DNA from: Bacteroidales bacterium UBA6267
GTDB taxonomy: Bacteria > Bacteroidota > Bacteroidia > Bacteroidales > UBA1556
NCBI GenBank assembly: GCA_002440745.1
Contig: DJVB01000068.1
Coordinates: 48,135 to 112,134 of the forward strand
Length of the DNA stretch: 64,000 nucleotides
Direction: 5' to 3'
Below, in pieces: positions 26,723 through 34,229 of this stretch; position 1 is the first letter of the stretch, and each line of letters opens with the position of its first letter. A model generated the notes under the pieces. That model was given only the letters and a program-made list of their open reading frames with translations, had not been told where the DNA came from and made no database searches. Position numbers and translations under genes: made by a program.

Positions 26723-27499
26723 TTACGGTTCTGTATCAATTTTATAGCTTTCCTTTAATTGTTTAAAAAGGCTTTCCGGATTTACACCTTTAATCCCCAT
26801 GGTCTTAAAAATATCCTTGCCCGGCAACTCATGGGCAACGGCTTTTATAAATTTCTGCATATCTTGCTTTATTTTACCATGTAGATTGAAGTAGCTGCCA
26901 CTATCAAGCATCAAAACTAACCGGAAAATATCATTTTTGTGCTTACTTAGTTGTCTTCTTTCAACAAAAATTCCCTGAGAAAGTCGTTCATTAATATCTA
27001 TCCAGGCCTTCGCCTTAAGTACGATAAGCGCTTCAGTGTTAGCTATATGTATTCCATTTACTATATAACTATGTTTTATTAAATAATGATAATATTCATC
27101 TTCTAACAAAATAGCCGACAAACTACTCAATCCTTCATCTACAGGAATGGGTGTTAAATGCGTTTCCTCCCCTAAATCTTTTAAATCCGGATTTCGTGAA
27201 AAAAGTTCAATTTGATAGGGAAAGTCAGATATTTCCGGCTTCACAAAGCGGTAATATTGACGATTATCTGCACTTATTTCCTTCTTTTCATATTTACCGT
27301 CTTTTATAAATAACCAGAAATTCTTTATGAATTCTTCACTTTTAGCTTCCACTATTATAATCATGTCAATATCCTTGGTAGCTCGGGGATTAAAACCTGC
27401 ATCTTCTATAATAATATCGCATGCAGTGCCTCCAATAATCACATAATTATCTGTAAATTCAGTAAAATATTCCTTAAATTTTTCTAATCCTTTTACCAT
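26723..27499 (-). CDS. Nucleotidyltransferase (AbiEii/MNT-like), probable toxin of a two-gene module
   Basis: A 258-residue protein of the polymerase-beta-like nucleotidyltransferase superfamily. GGTACDIII (residues 23-31) is the GG-type substrate-binding loop and D43 and D45 in TKDIDMII are candidate metal ligands. The helical C-terminus resembles AbiEii-type toxins, which modify tRNA 3' ends. It overlaps the upstream winged-helix gene by 7 nt, the usual translational coupling of toxin and antitoxin. It may instead be a housekeeping-type NTase, but the partner and the autoregulatory-looking promoter favour a toxin-antitoxin or abortive-infection unit. Confidence 0.75.
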   Translation of the reverse strand: MVKGLEKFKEYFTEFTDNYVIIGGTACDIIIEDAGFNPRATKDIDMIIIVEAKSEEFIKNFWLFIKDGKYEKKEISADNRQYYRFVKPEISDFPYQIELFSRNPDLKDLGEETHLTPIPVDEGLSSLSAILLEDEYYHYLIKHSYIVNGIHIANTEALIVLKAKAWIDINERLSQGIFVERRQLSKHKNDIFRLVLMLDSGSYFNLHGKIKQDMQKFIKAVAHELPGKDIFKTMGIKGVNPESLFKQLKESYKIDTEP

Positions 27500-28464
27500 T
27501 GTATTTGTTCCACTATTTGTTTTAAAGCCATTTCAATTCTTTCGTCATCAGAATCTTTGAATATTATGTATAAGGAAAGCGGGTCCACCACATTATTTCT
27601 ACTTAGTGAACACGGGTTATATCTCCAAAGTTCAATATGATAGTCGCCATCGTATGTACTGGTTTGCTTTATTAAGCCTTTTTGTTCAAGGGCTATAAAC
27701 TCTGCGTGAGAAATTGCTAAATGATTCTTGTTTTCGCCATTTAAATCAGTATAGAATGAAAGTGCATTGATGTTGGTAATGCGGGTGAGTTTCTCAGGTA
27801 AAGGTTCGTTAATATATAAAGTCTTCTTAACAGGGGTCTTAAAAAAATTCAGAGCTTTTTCCCATAAATCTCTTTTATTTATTTTGAATAAAATTGTCTT
27901 TGTTTTGGAACCGACAGTTTCACATAGGCCAAGCTTCAATAGGTTGTCAATCGCTCGACTTAAGGTTAGATAAGAGTAGCCCAATATGGTTTCTAAATCC
28001 TTATACGTTTTGTTAGACAGATTCTGATAAAGGATATGATAGAGCAAAATAACCTGAGCTGCCGGTTGAAGTCCACCGTTGTTAGTGGTTTTATTTGGCA
28101 AATACTCCTTTAAATCAATTAATAATTGAGGAATAAAAATTTGTTTATCCTCTATTATGAAGTTAACCTTCTTTTGTATCAGACGGTTACGGTTGTATGA
28201 TTTCATATTGGCAAGTACAAATATCACTATTTTATTGGTCTTCTTTTCAATTTGTTCTTTATGTTTTTGGTATTGCATGGGGGTGAGATGTTCATTCTTT
28301 GCCATAGATAATAATAAAACTTCTCGATCAAATACTTTGGTCATCCAAATATCATAGATACTAATAATATATAACGGTAGAATATCTAATAGTTTTTTAT
28401 CAACCTTTTGGACTATCAGCTTTTCGCTTAATGTTTCTTGCAAGTAAGTTACTATCTTTTTCAT
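27493..28464 (-). CDS. Winged-helix protein, probable antitoxin/regulator of the nucleotidyltransferase
   Basis: A 323-residue soluble protein. The central part (about residues 130-195) reads as a winged helix-turn-helix: VILLYHILYQNLSNKTYKDL, LGYSYLTLSRAIDNLLKLGL and TKTILFKINKRDLW. The N-terminal 130 residues resemble a restriction-endonuclease-like or DNA-binding accessory domain but I cannot identify it. The C-terminus ends in the helix DDERIEMALKQIVEQIQW. It overlaps the downstream NTase gene by 7 nt and is preceded by an inverted repeat at the predicted transcription start, so it probably represses its own promoter. Confidence 0.75.
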   Translation of the reverse strand: MKKIVTYLQETLSEKLIVQKVDKKLLDILPLYIISIYDIWMTKVFDREVLLLSMAKNEHLTPMQYQKHKEQIEKKTNKIVIFVLANMKSYNRNRLIQKKVNFIIEDKQIFIPQLLIDLKEYLPNKTTNNGGLQPAAQVILLYHILYQNLSNKTYKDLETILGYSYLTLSRAIDNLLKLGLCETVGSKTKTILFKINKRDLWEKALNFFKTPVKKTLYINEPLPEKLTRITNINALSFYTDLNGENKNHLAISHAEFIALEQKGLIKQTSTYDGDYHIELWRYNPCSLSRNNVVDPLSLYIIFKDSDDERIEMALKQIVEQIQW

Positions 28465-28512
28465 AAGTTTTTAGATTACGTCTCCATTTAAGGTTTAAAT
28501 ATCTTTAAAATT

Positions 28513-28571
28513 GCATATTATCATAGTAATTTGATATAATGCAAAAATAATGATAATATATTTATATACAA
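28513..28571 (-). promoter_or_regulatory. Promoter and operator candidate of the winged-helix/nucleotidyltransferase pair
   Basis: On the minus strand TATTTTTG (28549-28542) matches the -7 box and TTG (28571-28569) lies 19 nt upstream. Just downstream, around the expected start point, the imperfect inverted repeat gcatattatca (28513-28523)/tgatataatgc (28532-28542) matches in 9 of 11 positions. This is a typical place for an autorepressor. Confidence 0.6.
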
Positions 28572-28578
28572 CACTTTT

Positions 28579-29334
28579 TTATATATCCATTGCTACAATA
28601 TTACTAAAACTATGATGTTCGTTATATTTAACATAACCCAATTGATTTGTAACAACTCGAGTTTCACCAAGTGAAAAATCATCTGTATTTGAGTGTGTAT
28701 GTCCATAAACCCAAGCAGTAGGTTTTTTATTATCAATCAGGTCAAATAATTCCACAGCAAAAGCATCATTTAAAGCACTTCCTTTATATTTGTCAGGATA
28801 GTTATAAAGTGTTGGGGCATGATGCGTAAGGACTATAGATTTTTTGCCGGCAGTATCAAGAGCATTTGAAATAAAATCAACGCTCTTTTGATGAAGTTGA
28901 TTATATCTCATAATGGAAAAATCATTGCCATGATCTTTTATCAGGCGAAAATCGTTTAGTCCATTAAAAATCTTCCATTCATTAGCCGGATTAATGTTTG
29001 ACCATAGAGTTGAACAAATAAGCTCAAAATCATTATAATGAACTACAGTATTATTAAGAAGATGAACATTGCTGAACAATTTTTCATGAAATACACTACT
29101 TCTATCTTTTAAATCGAAATAGTAATATTCGTGATTTCCAGGTATCCAATAAATATCTTCGAAATTATCGGATAAGTAGCTAAAGAAATCTCTATGTTTC
29201 TCCAAAACAGCAAAGGGGACAATATCACCGGCTAAAAGTAAAATATCACCAATTTTCTTTAACGGCTTATATTTAAGAAAATCCTTGTTTTCAGGAAACT
29301 CTAAATGTAAATCTGATGCGTACTGAATTTTCAT
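28579..29334 (-). CDS. Calcineurin-like metallophosphoesterase
   Basis: A 251-residue cytoplasmic phosphoesterase with all five metal-binding blocks: ASDLHLEF near the N-terminus, LLLAGDIVPF, IPGNHEYYY, VLTHHAPT and YGHTHSNTDD. The substrate cannot be inferred. The frame extends to 29379, but the ATG at 29334 (MKIQYASDLHLEF) places the DLH motif at the usual position. It lies next to, but is not overlapped by, the winged-helix/NTase module, whose promoter begins just downstream of its stop. It may be a passenger of that accessory unit. Confidence 0.85.
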   Translation of the reverse strand: MKIQYASDLHLEFPENKDFLKYKPLKKIGDILLLAGDIVPFAVLEKHRDFFSYLSDNFEDIYWIPGNHEYYYFDLKDRSSVFHEKLFSNVHLLNNTVVHYNDFELICSTLWSNINPANEWKIFNGLNDFRLIKDHGNDFSIMRYNQLHQKSVDFISNALDTAGKKSIVLTHHAPTLYNYPDKYKGSALNDAFAVELFDLIDNKKPTAWVYGHTHSNTDDFSLGETRVVTNQLGYVKYNEHHSFSNIVAMDI

Positions 29335-29822
29335 TATCGATAAAAAATTTAAAAAGTTCATCAAAGTCGTAAAGTACAAAAATCTTCAAAGTTGACCCAA
29401 TTTTCGTTTTTCCTTTCAAAACCCACATTTTATTAATCAAATGAAACACTCCTCAAAAATAGGACTTCGAGATAAATGAACAATAATTATTTCTAAAAAT
29501 TTAAGTCATGTCAATTTCAAGTAGATAATTTTGCAATTAGTTGTAAAACTATCGCAACCAACCTTGATTTCCTGTAAAATTCTTTTGAGAAATACAGTTT
29601 TGTAAGTTTTAATAACAAAACTCGCCTTAGAAGTTGCGCGAAATCTGTCTATCTGACAGTTACACTCAGTTCATATTTATCTTACATCGTACTCAAGTTA
29701 ATAATTTCCATTTATGAAGGCAATGATAAAGCAATTTATATTTCATAATATTTTCATAACTCTATGGTAATTTTCGGAGAACGCCTTGTTTATACTTTCG
29801 TAAAGTTTTATGAAATTAAAGC
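29335..29822. other. Gene-free stretch between two divergent phosphoesterase genes
   Basis: No supported reading frame. A short inverted repeat GTTTTGT/ACAAAAC lies at 29597-29603 and 29615-29621. Upstream of the plus-strand gene, tactttcg near 29794 is one base from the -7 consensus. Otherwise nothing recognisable. Confidence 0.5.
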
Positions 29823-30680
29823 ATGAAGGAAACAAGAAGAAGATTAGACATTTTAGTACTTTCTGACATTCATTTAGGCACTTATGGTTGTCATGCAAAG
29901 GAACTCCTGCAATATTTGAGGACTGTCAAACCTAAAACTGTGATTCTGAACGGCGATATTATCGACATTTGGCAGTTTAGCAAAAGGTATTTTCCCAAAA
30001 GTCATTTCAAGGTTATCAAACATCTTATCGGCTGGATTGGCAAAGGTGTGAAAACCTACTATGTGACGGGCAATCACGACGAGCTTTTCAGACGGTTTGA
30101 GGGGCTTAAATTAGGCTCCTTGAAGATTGTCAACAAAGTAGTTTTGGAGTTGGATGAAGGCAAAAAAGCGTGGTTTTTTCATGGTGATGTTTTCGACGTC
30201 ACGATGCAACATTCCAAATGGTTGGTGCGCTTGGGCAGCATTGGCTACGACTTGTTGATTCTGATAAATCGTTTCGTAAATTTTATTTCCCAAAAAATAT
30301 TGAAAAAGGGGAAGCTTTCTTTATCGAAGAAAATCAAGGACAGTGTAAAAAGAGCGGTTTCGTATATCAATCAATTTGAAGAAGTTACGGCTGATATTGG
30401 CATTACTAACAAATATGAATATGTGGTTTGTGGCCATATTCACCAGCCGGTGATTCGAGAAATTAAAAACGACCAAGGCAGCATTATTTACATGAATTCG
30501 GGCGACTGGATTGAGAATCTTTCGGCATTGGAGTATGTCGATGGACAATGGAGCATCTATAGATTCAATGAAAAAGAAACTCTGACGAATTTGGAAGATG
30601 TGGAGGAAGACCGCAAACTGAACTATCACGAGTTGTTTGGGACTATGCTTCAAGATTTTAACAAAATGAAAAGCGTTTAA
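29823..30680 (+). CDS. UDP-2,3-diacylglucosamine diphosphatase-like metallophosphoesterase
   Basis: A 285-residue calcineurin-fold phosphoesterase with LVLSDIHLGTYG, LNGDIIDIWQF, VTGNHDELFRR, FHGDVFDV and CGHIHQP. The pattern and length fit the LpxH-like group, which cleaves UDP-2,3-diacylglucosamine to lipid X in lipid A synthesis, but Bacteroidota have several such paralogues and this one may act on another envelope diphosphate. It is followed after 11 nt by a glycosyltransferase, so the pair probably acts on the same lipid-linked or nucleotide-sugar pathway. Confidence 0.85.
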   Translation: MKETRRRLDILVLSDIHLGTYGCHAKELLQYLRTVKPKTVILNGDIIDIWQFSKRYFPKSHFKVIKHLIGWIGKGVKTYYVTGNHDELFRRFEGLKLGSLKIVNKVVLELDEGKKAWFFHGDVFDVTMQHSKWLVRLGSIGYDLLILINRFVNFISQKILKKGKLSLSKKIKDSVKRAVSYINQFEEVTADIGITNKYEYVVCGHIHQPVIREIKNDQGSIIYMNSGDWIENLSALEYVDGQWSIYRFNEKETLTNLEDVEEDRKLNYHELFGTMLQDFNKMKSV

Positions 30681-30691
30681 ACCTTATCAAA

Positions 30692-31801
30692 ATGAAGATT
30701 TTATATGCAGTTCAGGGGACAGGAAATGGCCACCTAAGTCGTGCCATGGAAATAGCTCCCGTATTGAAAAAATATGCTGAAACCGACCTTTTAGTCAGCG
30801 GAATTGATTCGGATTTGAAATTGCCTTTTCCGGTGAAATATCGCTATCATGGATTGGGTTTTGTTTTTGGAAAAAACGGGGGAATCGACCTGCTTGCTAC
30901 TTACCGCAAAAATAAAATCAAAACCCTTTTAGAGGAAATAAAATCTGTTCCAATTGAAGATTATGATTTGATTATCAATGACTTTGAACCCGTTACCGCT
31001 TGGGCAGCCTATCATCGGCGACGACCGATTGTTGGGTTTGGCAACCAACATAGCCTCTTGAGCGACAAAAGTCCAAAAGCCGCAAAACGCTATCCGATAG
31101 GAGAGATGGTTATAAAGTGGTATGCTCCCACTGCAACGTGGTTTGGTTTTCATTTCCGACCCTACGACACTAATATCTTTACGCCCACAATACGCACGAT
31201 TGTTCGAGATTTAACTCCTTCGGATAAAGGATATTACACCGTTTATTTACCCGCATATTCGGAGCAGAAGATGATTAAAATCTTAGGTGAGCTGAAGCAA
31301 TATCGTTGGGAAATCTTCTCGAAAGAGCGAAATAAACCGGAGGAGATTGGAAATATTATTTTCAAGCCTATTGATGCCACCGAATTTTTGAACTCAATGG
31401 CCGCAAGTACGGGAGTGCTCACAGGAGGTGGATTTGCCACACCTGCCGAGGCTTTGTTTCTTGGAAAAAAGCTGATGGTAATTCCTATGAAAGGCCAATA
31501 CGAGCAGCAATGTAATGTAGCGGCACTCAACCAAATCGGGGTTCCAAGCTTGAAATCGCTGAAAATAAAACATTTACCTTTAATCGAAGATTGGTTGCAA
31601 AATGCCAATCCCATACCTTTGGATTTTCCGGATAATTCAGCCCTTATCATCGAGAAGATTTTGCAGGATTACCAATTGGGAAAAATCAAATATACGCAAG
31701 ATGAAATGCCATCACAAATACTCAGCGCCTACAGCAAACTCTTCGGCAAAAAACAACAAAATCCATTGGAATTATTAGGAAATCCTGACGGGAAGAGATG
31801 A
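30692..31801 (+). CDS. MurG-like (GT-B fold) glycosyltransferase
   Basis: A 369-residue cytosolic or peripheral membrane glycosyltransferase. The N-terminus MKILYAVQGTGNGHLSRAME has the GNGHLSR loop of MurG/GT28-like enzymes. The C-terminal nucleotide-sugar site is marked by STGVLTGGGFATPAEALFLG and MVIPMKGQYEQQCNVAALNQ. It is the second gene of an operon with the LpxH-like phosphoesterase, and the context suggests glycolipid synthesis. It is not MurG itself, lacking that protein's overall spacing. Donor and acceptor are unknown. Confidence 0.88.
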   Translation: MKILYAVQGTGNGHLSRAMEIAPVLKKYAETDLLVSGIDSDLKLPFPVKYRYHGLGFVFGKNGGIDLLATYRKNKIKTLLEEIKSVPIEDYDLIINDFEPVTAWAAYHRRRPIVGFGNQHSLLSDKSPKAAKRYPIGEMVIKWYAPTATWFGFHFRPYDTNIFTPTIRTIVRDLTPSDKGYYTVYLPAYSEQKMIKILGELKQYRWEIFSKERNKPEEIGNIIFKPIDATEFLNSMAASTGVLTGGGFATPAEALFLGKKLMVIPMKGQYEQQCNVAALNQIGVPSLKSLKIKHLPLIEDWLQNANPIPLDFPDNSALIIEKILQDYQLGKIKYTQDEMPSQILSAYSKLFGKKQQNPLELLGNPDGKR

Positions 31802-31807
31802 GGCTTC

Positions 31808-32566
31808 TCACTCCTCCACTTTGATTTTACCACAGTAAACCAACTCAAAATCAGCATTTAAGAGTTTCCAATAGTAGAGTCCGATAGCTTCGGGAGTTGT
31901 TAAGCTGAGTCCGGTTGTTGAATTGGTGGTTTTCTCTAAAACTTTCTGATTTTTATTGTTCCATAATTCAAATATCAAATCGTCTCCTTCCGCTTTCCAG
32001 GATATTGAAATTGTCTTGCCTTTGGAGGTTGAAATCAACGAATCCACTGAAATTTTCACGTCATTACTGCGCATAACGCCGTCTTGGTAACGCAGGTAGA
32101 TTTTTTCTAAATCCTCATTGGTGTTAAATGCCAAAAGATTATCGTTTGTTGGATTTGTTTGTCGAACTGTTTCCGGGGAAGGCTTATTAGATTGAACTGT
32201 ATCCGATATAGGTTGGTTTTCCTTTTCATAAGGCGCAATCACTTGATTAGTATCAGTTTGATCAGCAAAACGAGTGGAGTTTTCGGGGGTAGTTTTAAAT
32301 ATAAAATAGAAACTAAAAACTATGGCGAGAAGAGCAGCCACGCCAACGGTTGCGCGGAATAAGGAGGTTTTATAGAATGGAATATTTCGAGTTTCAGTTT
32401 GGGTTTCATCCAAAATCTGAGAAATAGCCACTACTTCAGCAGCACATTGATCGCATTCGGCCAAATGAGTTTTAATTTCATTGGGCAAATGATCATATTT
32501 ATTTGAAGCCACTGCATCGGCTGCCTGAGCTATAGCTTCTTCGCTTAAATGATTTATATCGTCCAT
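31808..32566 (-). CDS. Membrane anti-sigma factor-like protein (zinc-finger HC2 type)
   Basis: A 252-residue single-pass membrane protein. The cytoplasmic N-terminus has the ZAS-type motif H34-x3-C38-x2-C41 (EIKTHLAECDQCAAEV) found in zf-HC2 anti-sigma factors. One transmembrane helix spans about residues 72-90 (ATVGVAALLAIVFSFYFIF). The rest is a periplasmic Ser/Thr/Asn-rich linker followed by a beta-rich domain (about 160-252) ending YCGKIKVEE. The gene starts 10 nt after the stop of the sigma-like gene. Release of the sigma partner by cutting the periplasmic part is the usual logic for such proteins. Confidence 0.8.
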   Translation of the reverse strand: MDDINHLSEEAIAQAADAVASNKYDHLPNEIKTHLAECDQCAAEVVAISQILDETQTETRNIPFYKTSLFRATVGVAALLAIVFSFYFIFKTTPENSTRFADQTDTNQVIAPYEKENQPISDTVQSNKPSPETVRQTNPTNDNLLAFNTNEDLEKIYLRYQDGVMRSNDVKISVDSLISTSKGKTISISWKAEGDDLIFELWNNKNQKVLEKTTNSTTGLSLTTPEAIGLYYWKLLNADFELVYCGKIKVEE

Positions 32567-32576
32567 TGATGGCTAT

Positions 32577-33389
32577 TTAGGTTTTTACTATTTCCAAAGT
32601 TTGGTTCAAGGAATTATAATCCTGATTATCTGCATCTTGAGTCTTTATATCGGTCGAGCCGACATAATAAAACTCGAATAATGCTTGAAAGCTTTCTTTA
32701 TCGTAGCCTGAATGTCCACATCCAAGGTTAAGCCTTGTTATGAGGGAGTTACGTATTTTGTTGAGCCACATGCGGATAGCATCCGGTTGTGATTGGCGAT
32801 TTTCAACAAGCCTCACTACTTCCGAAAGGATGCCGAATATTTCGCCTTTCGACATGGATTCGTTAGCCGCCAAAAGTTTATCGAGGGAATGGTCTAAATA
32901 ATTGTAGTCGTAGGCTATCAAATCGGAATGGGAGATTAAGAGTCGGTAGTAAAATGCGAAAAACAGTTTAATCTTGTGGCGTTCGTCCCCGAAAAAAAGC
33001 AAAAGTCGGGTCAGATTTAGAACTTCATCCTGAATCATCAAGTAGTCGGTTTGGCTCAAGGAAGCCTTCGATGATGACAAGTCTTCCTCAGAGTCGCTAA
33101 TCGACCAATGTTTCATTTCCTTCCGAATCACCTCGCAAGTCATCCGATTTAGTATGGCAATACAATAAGTGGAAATTTGAGACTGGCCTTGAAAAGAAGC
33201 ATAAATTGACTCCTCTTTCTGTAAAAATTTTTCAATTACAGTCATGGTCATGTCTTCTTCTTCACGGCGAGGTACGGAGCCGCGATTTACATAGCGTTTG
33301 ACAACCTTTTGAGCAAGCTCCATTAGCTTGTCATGTTCCAAACGCTTCATTTGATGCACTTTTGATTTCCCGATTCCAAACATTGGCAT
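32577..33389 (-). CDS. Divergent sigma-70 region 2-like protein
   Basis: A 270-residue soluble protein. Residues about 20-96 resemble sigma region 2 of ECF factors: LMELAQKVVKRYVNRG, EEDMTMTVIEKFLQKE, then FQGQSQISTYCIAILNRM and EVIRKEMKHW, which parallels the pattern FRG-x-S-x-F-x-x-W-L-x-x-I-x-x-N in ECF sigmas. I see no normal region 4; the C-terminal 150 residues are helical and unfamiliar. It is followed after 10 nt by the HC2-type anti-sigma gene, which strongly supports a sigma-like role. Similar proteins are usually annotated hypothetical. Confidence 0.65.
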   Translation of the reverse strand: MPMFGIGKSKVHQMKRLEHDKLMELAQKVVKRYVNRGSVPRREEEDMTMTVIEKFLQKEESIYASFQGQSQISTYCIAILNRMTCEVIRKEMKHWSISDSEEDLSSSKASLSQTDYLMIQDEVLNLTRLLLFFGDERHKIKLFFAFYYRLLISHSDLIAYDYNYLDHSLDKLLAANESMSKGEIFGILSEVVRLVENRQSQPDAIRMWLNKIRNSLITRLNLGCGHSGYDKESFQALFEFYYVGSTDIKTQDADNQDYNSLNQTLEIVKT

Positions 33390-33702
33390 TCTGTAATTCT
33401 AAAACCTCAAAATTACATAAAAACTCCTTCTAAAAATGGAGAGATTTAGGGCATAAAGATAAAGGACACACTTTCAAAGAACGAATCACTTTAGTCAATC
33501 ATAAACACCAAACTTGGTTTATTCAACTCATTAGTTGCAAATTAGTGGTTGTTTTGAAATGAGTTTAGACAGATAATTAATGAAATATTATTACCAACAT
33601 GTTTTTCTCCAAAAATTCTTCATTTTTTCTTTTCAAAAAGCCATACCGAATGCAACCAATTAGCGACAATAAATTTTTAATTTAAACTTAAATTATACGA
33701 AT
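33390..33702. promoter_or_regulatory. Divergent intergenic region of the sigma-like gene and a lipoprotein gene
   Basis: No gene. On the minus strand TAATTTTG (33415-33408) matches the -7 box about 20 nt before the sigma-like start; the -33 region is weak. Upstream of the plus-strand lipoprotein I see only AT-rich sequence without a clear match to the consensus. A self-controlled sigma promoter would be expected here. Confidence 0.4.
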
Positions 33703-34152
33703 ATGAAAAGAATTAACTATGTAAAAGGATTAGTAATGTTGATGGTTTTGGCTGTTATTATGGTTTCAACAAGTTGTCAGAAGGATAAAAAAACTTATCA
33801 AGTTAAGGTGAGAAATTCTTGTGAAATTGAGCTTTTGGGAATCCCATTTATGAAGTACAACATCAAAGAATTTTCGCTTGGCGATATTAAGTTTGGAGCT
33901 GTTGCAAAAGGTGAAGATTCAGAATATAAAGATATTGAAAGCGACACAGAATACGCTGTTTCAGTTACTTACGATGTTTATTTATATGATGCAAACACTT
34001 TTCAGTGGGATTTAGATCGTACTGAAACTGCTGATTTGGGCACCGAAACTTGGACCGACAGCGAAGACAGCGACAAGTTTATCATGAAGGTTGAAATTGG
34101 CGACATTTTACAAGCTTATAAACCAATTTTTAAAACCTACATCGCAGAATAA
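33703..34152 (+). CDS. Small lipoprotein of unknown function
   Basis: A 149-residue precursor, MKRINYVKGLVMLMVLAVIM followed by VSTSC, a lipobox with Cys25 and then QKDKK. The mature part is beta-rich and acidic, with repeated Asp/Glu/Thr (ETADLGTETWTDSEDSDKF). It faces away from the sigma-like gene and converges on the CHAT protease gene; a strong terminator separates them. Co-location suggests it could be a target or partner of the sigma/CHAT neighbourhood, but nothing in its sequence proves that. Confidence 0.78.
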   Translation: MKRINYVKGLVMLMVLAVIMVSTSCQKDKKTYQVKVRNSCEIELLGIPFMKYNIKEFSLGDIKFGAVAKGEDSEYKDIESDTEYAVSVTYDVYLYDANTFQWDLDRTETADLGTETWTDSEDSDKFIMKVEIGDILQAYKPIFKTYIAE

Positions 34153-34199
34153 ACCAAATTATTCCCGGGTAAGCAATTACTCATTCTTTTTTCATTTAG

Positions 34200-34229
34200 G
34201 CCGGCTATGCAACTAGTCGGCTTTTTTTT
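34200..34229 (+). terminator. Intrinsic terminator of the small lipoprotein gene
   Basis: An 8-bp stem (GCCGGCTA pairs with TAGTCGGC with one G-T wobble; 34200-34207 and 34214-34221), 6-nt loop, then eight T residues (34222-34229). The T-run touches the stop codon of the convergent CHAT gene. Confidence 0.88.
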
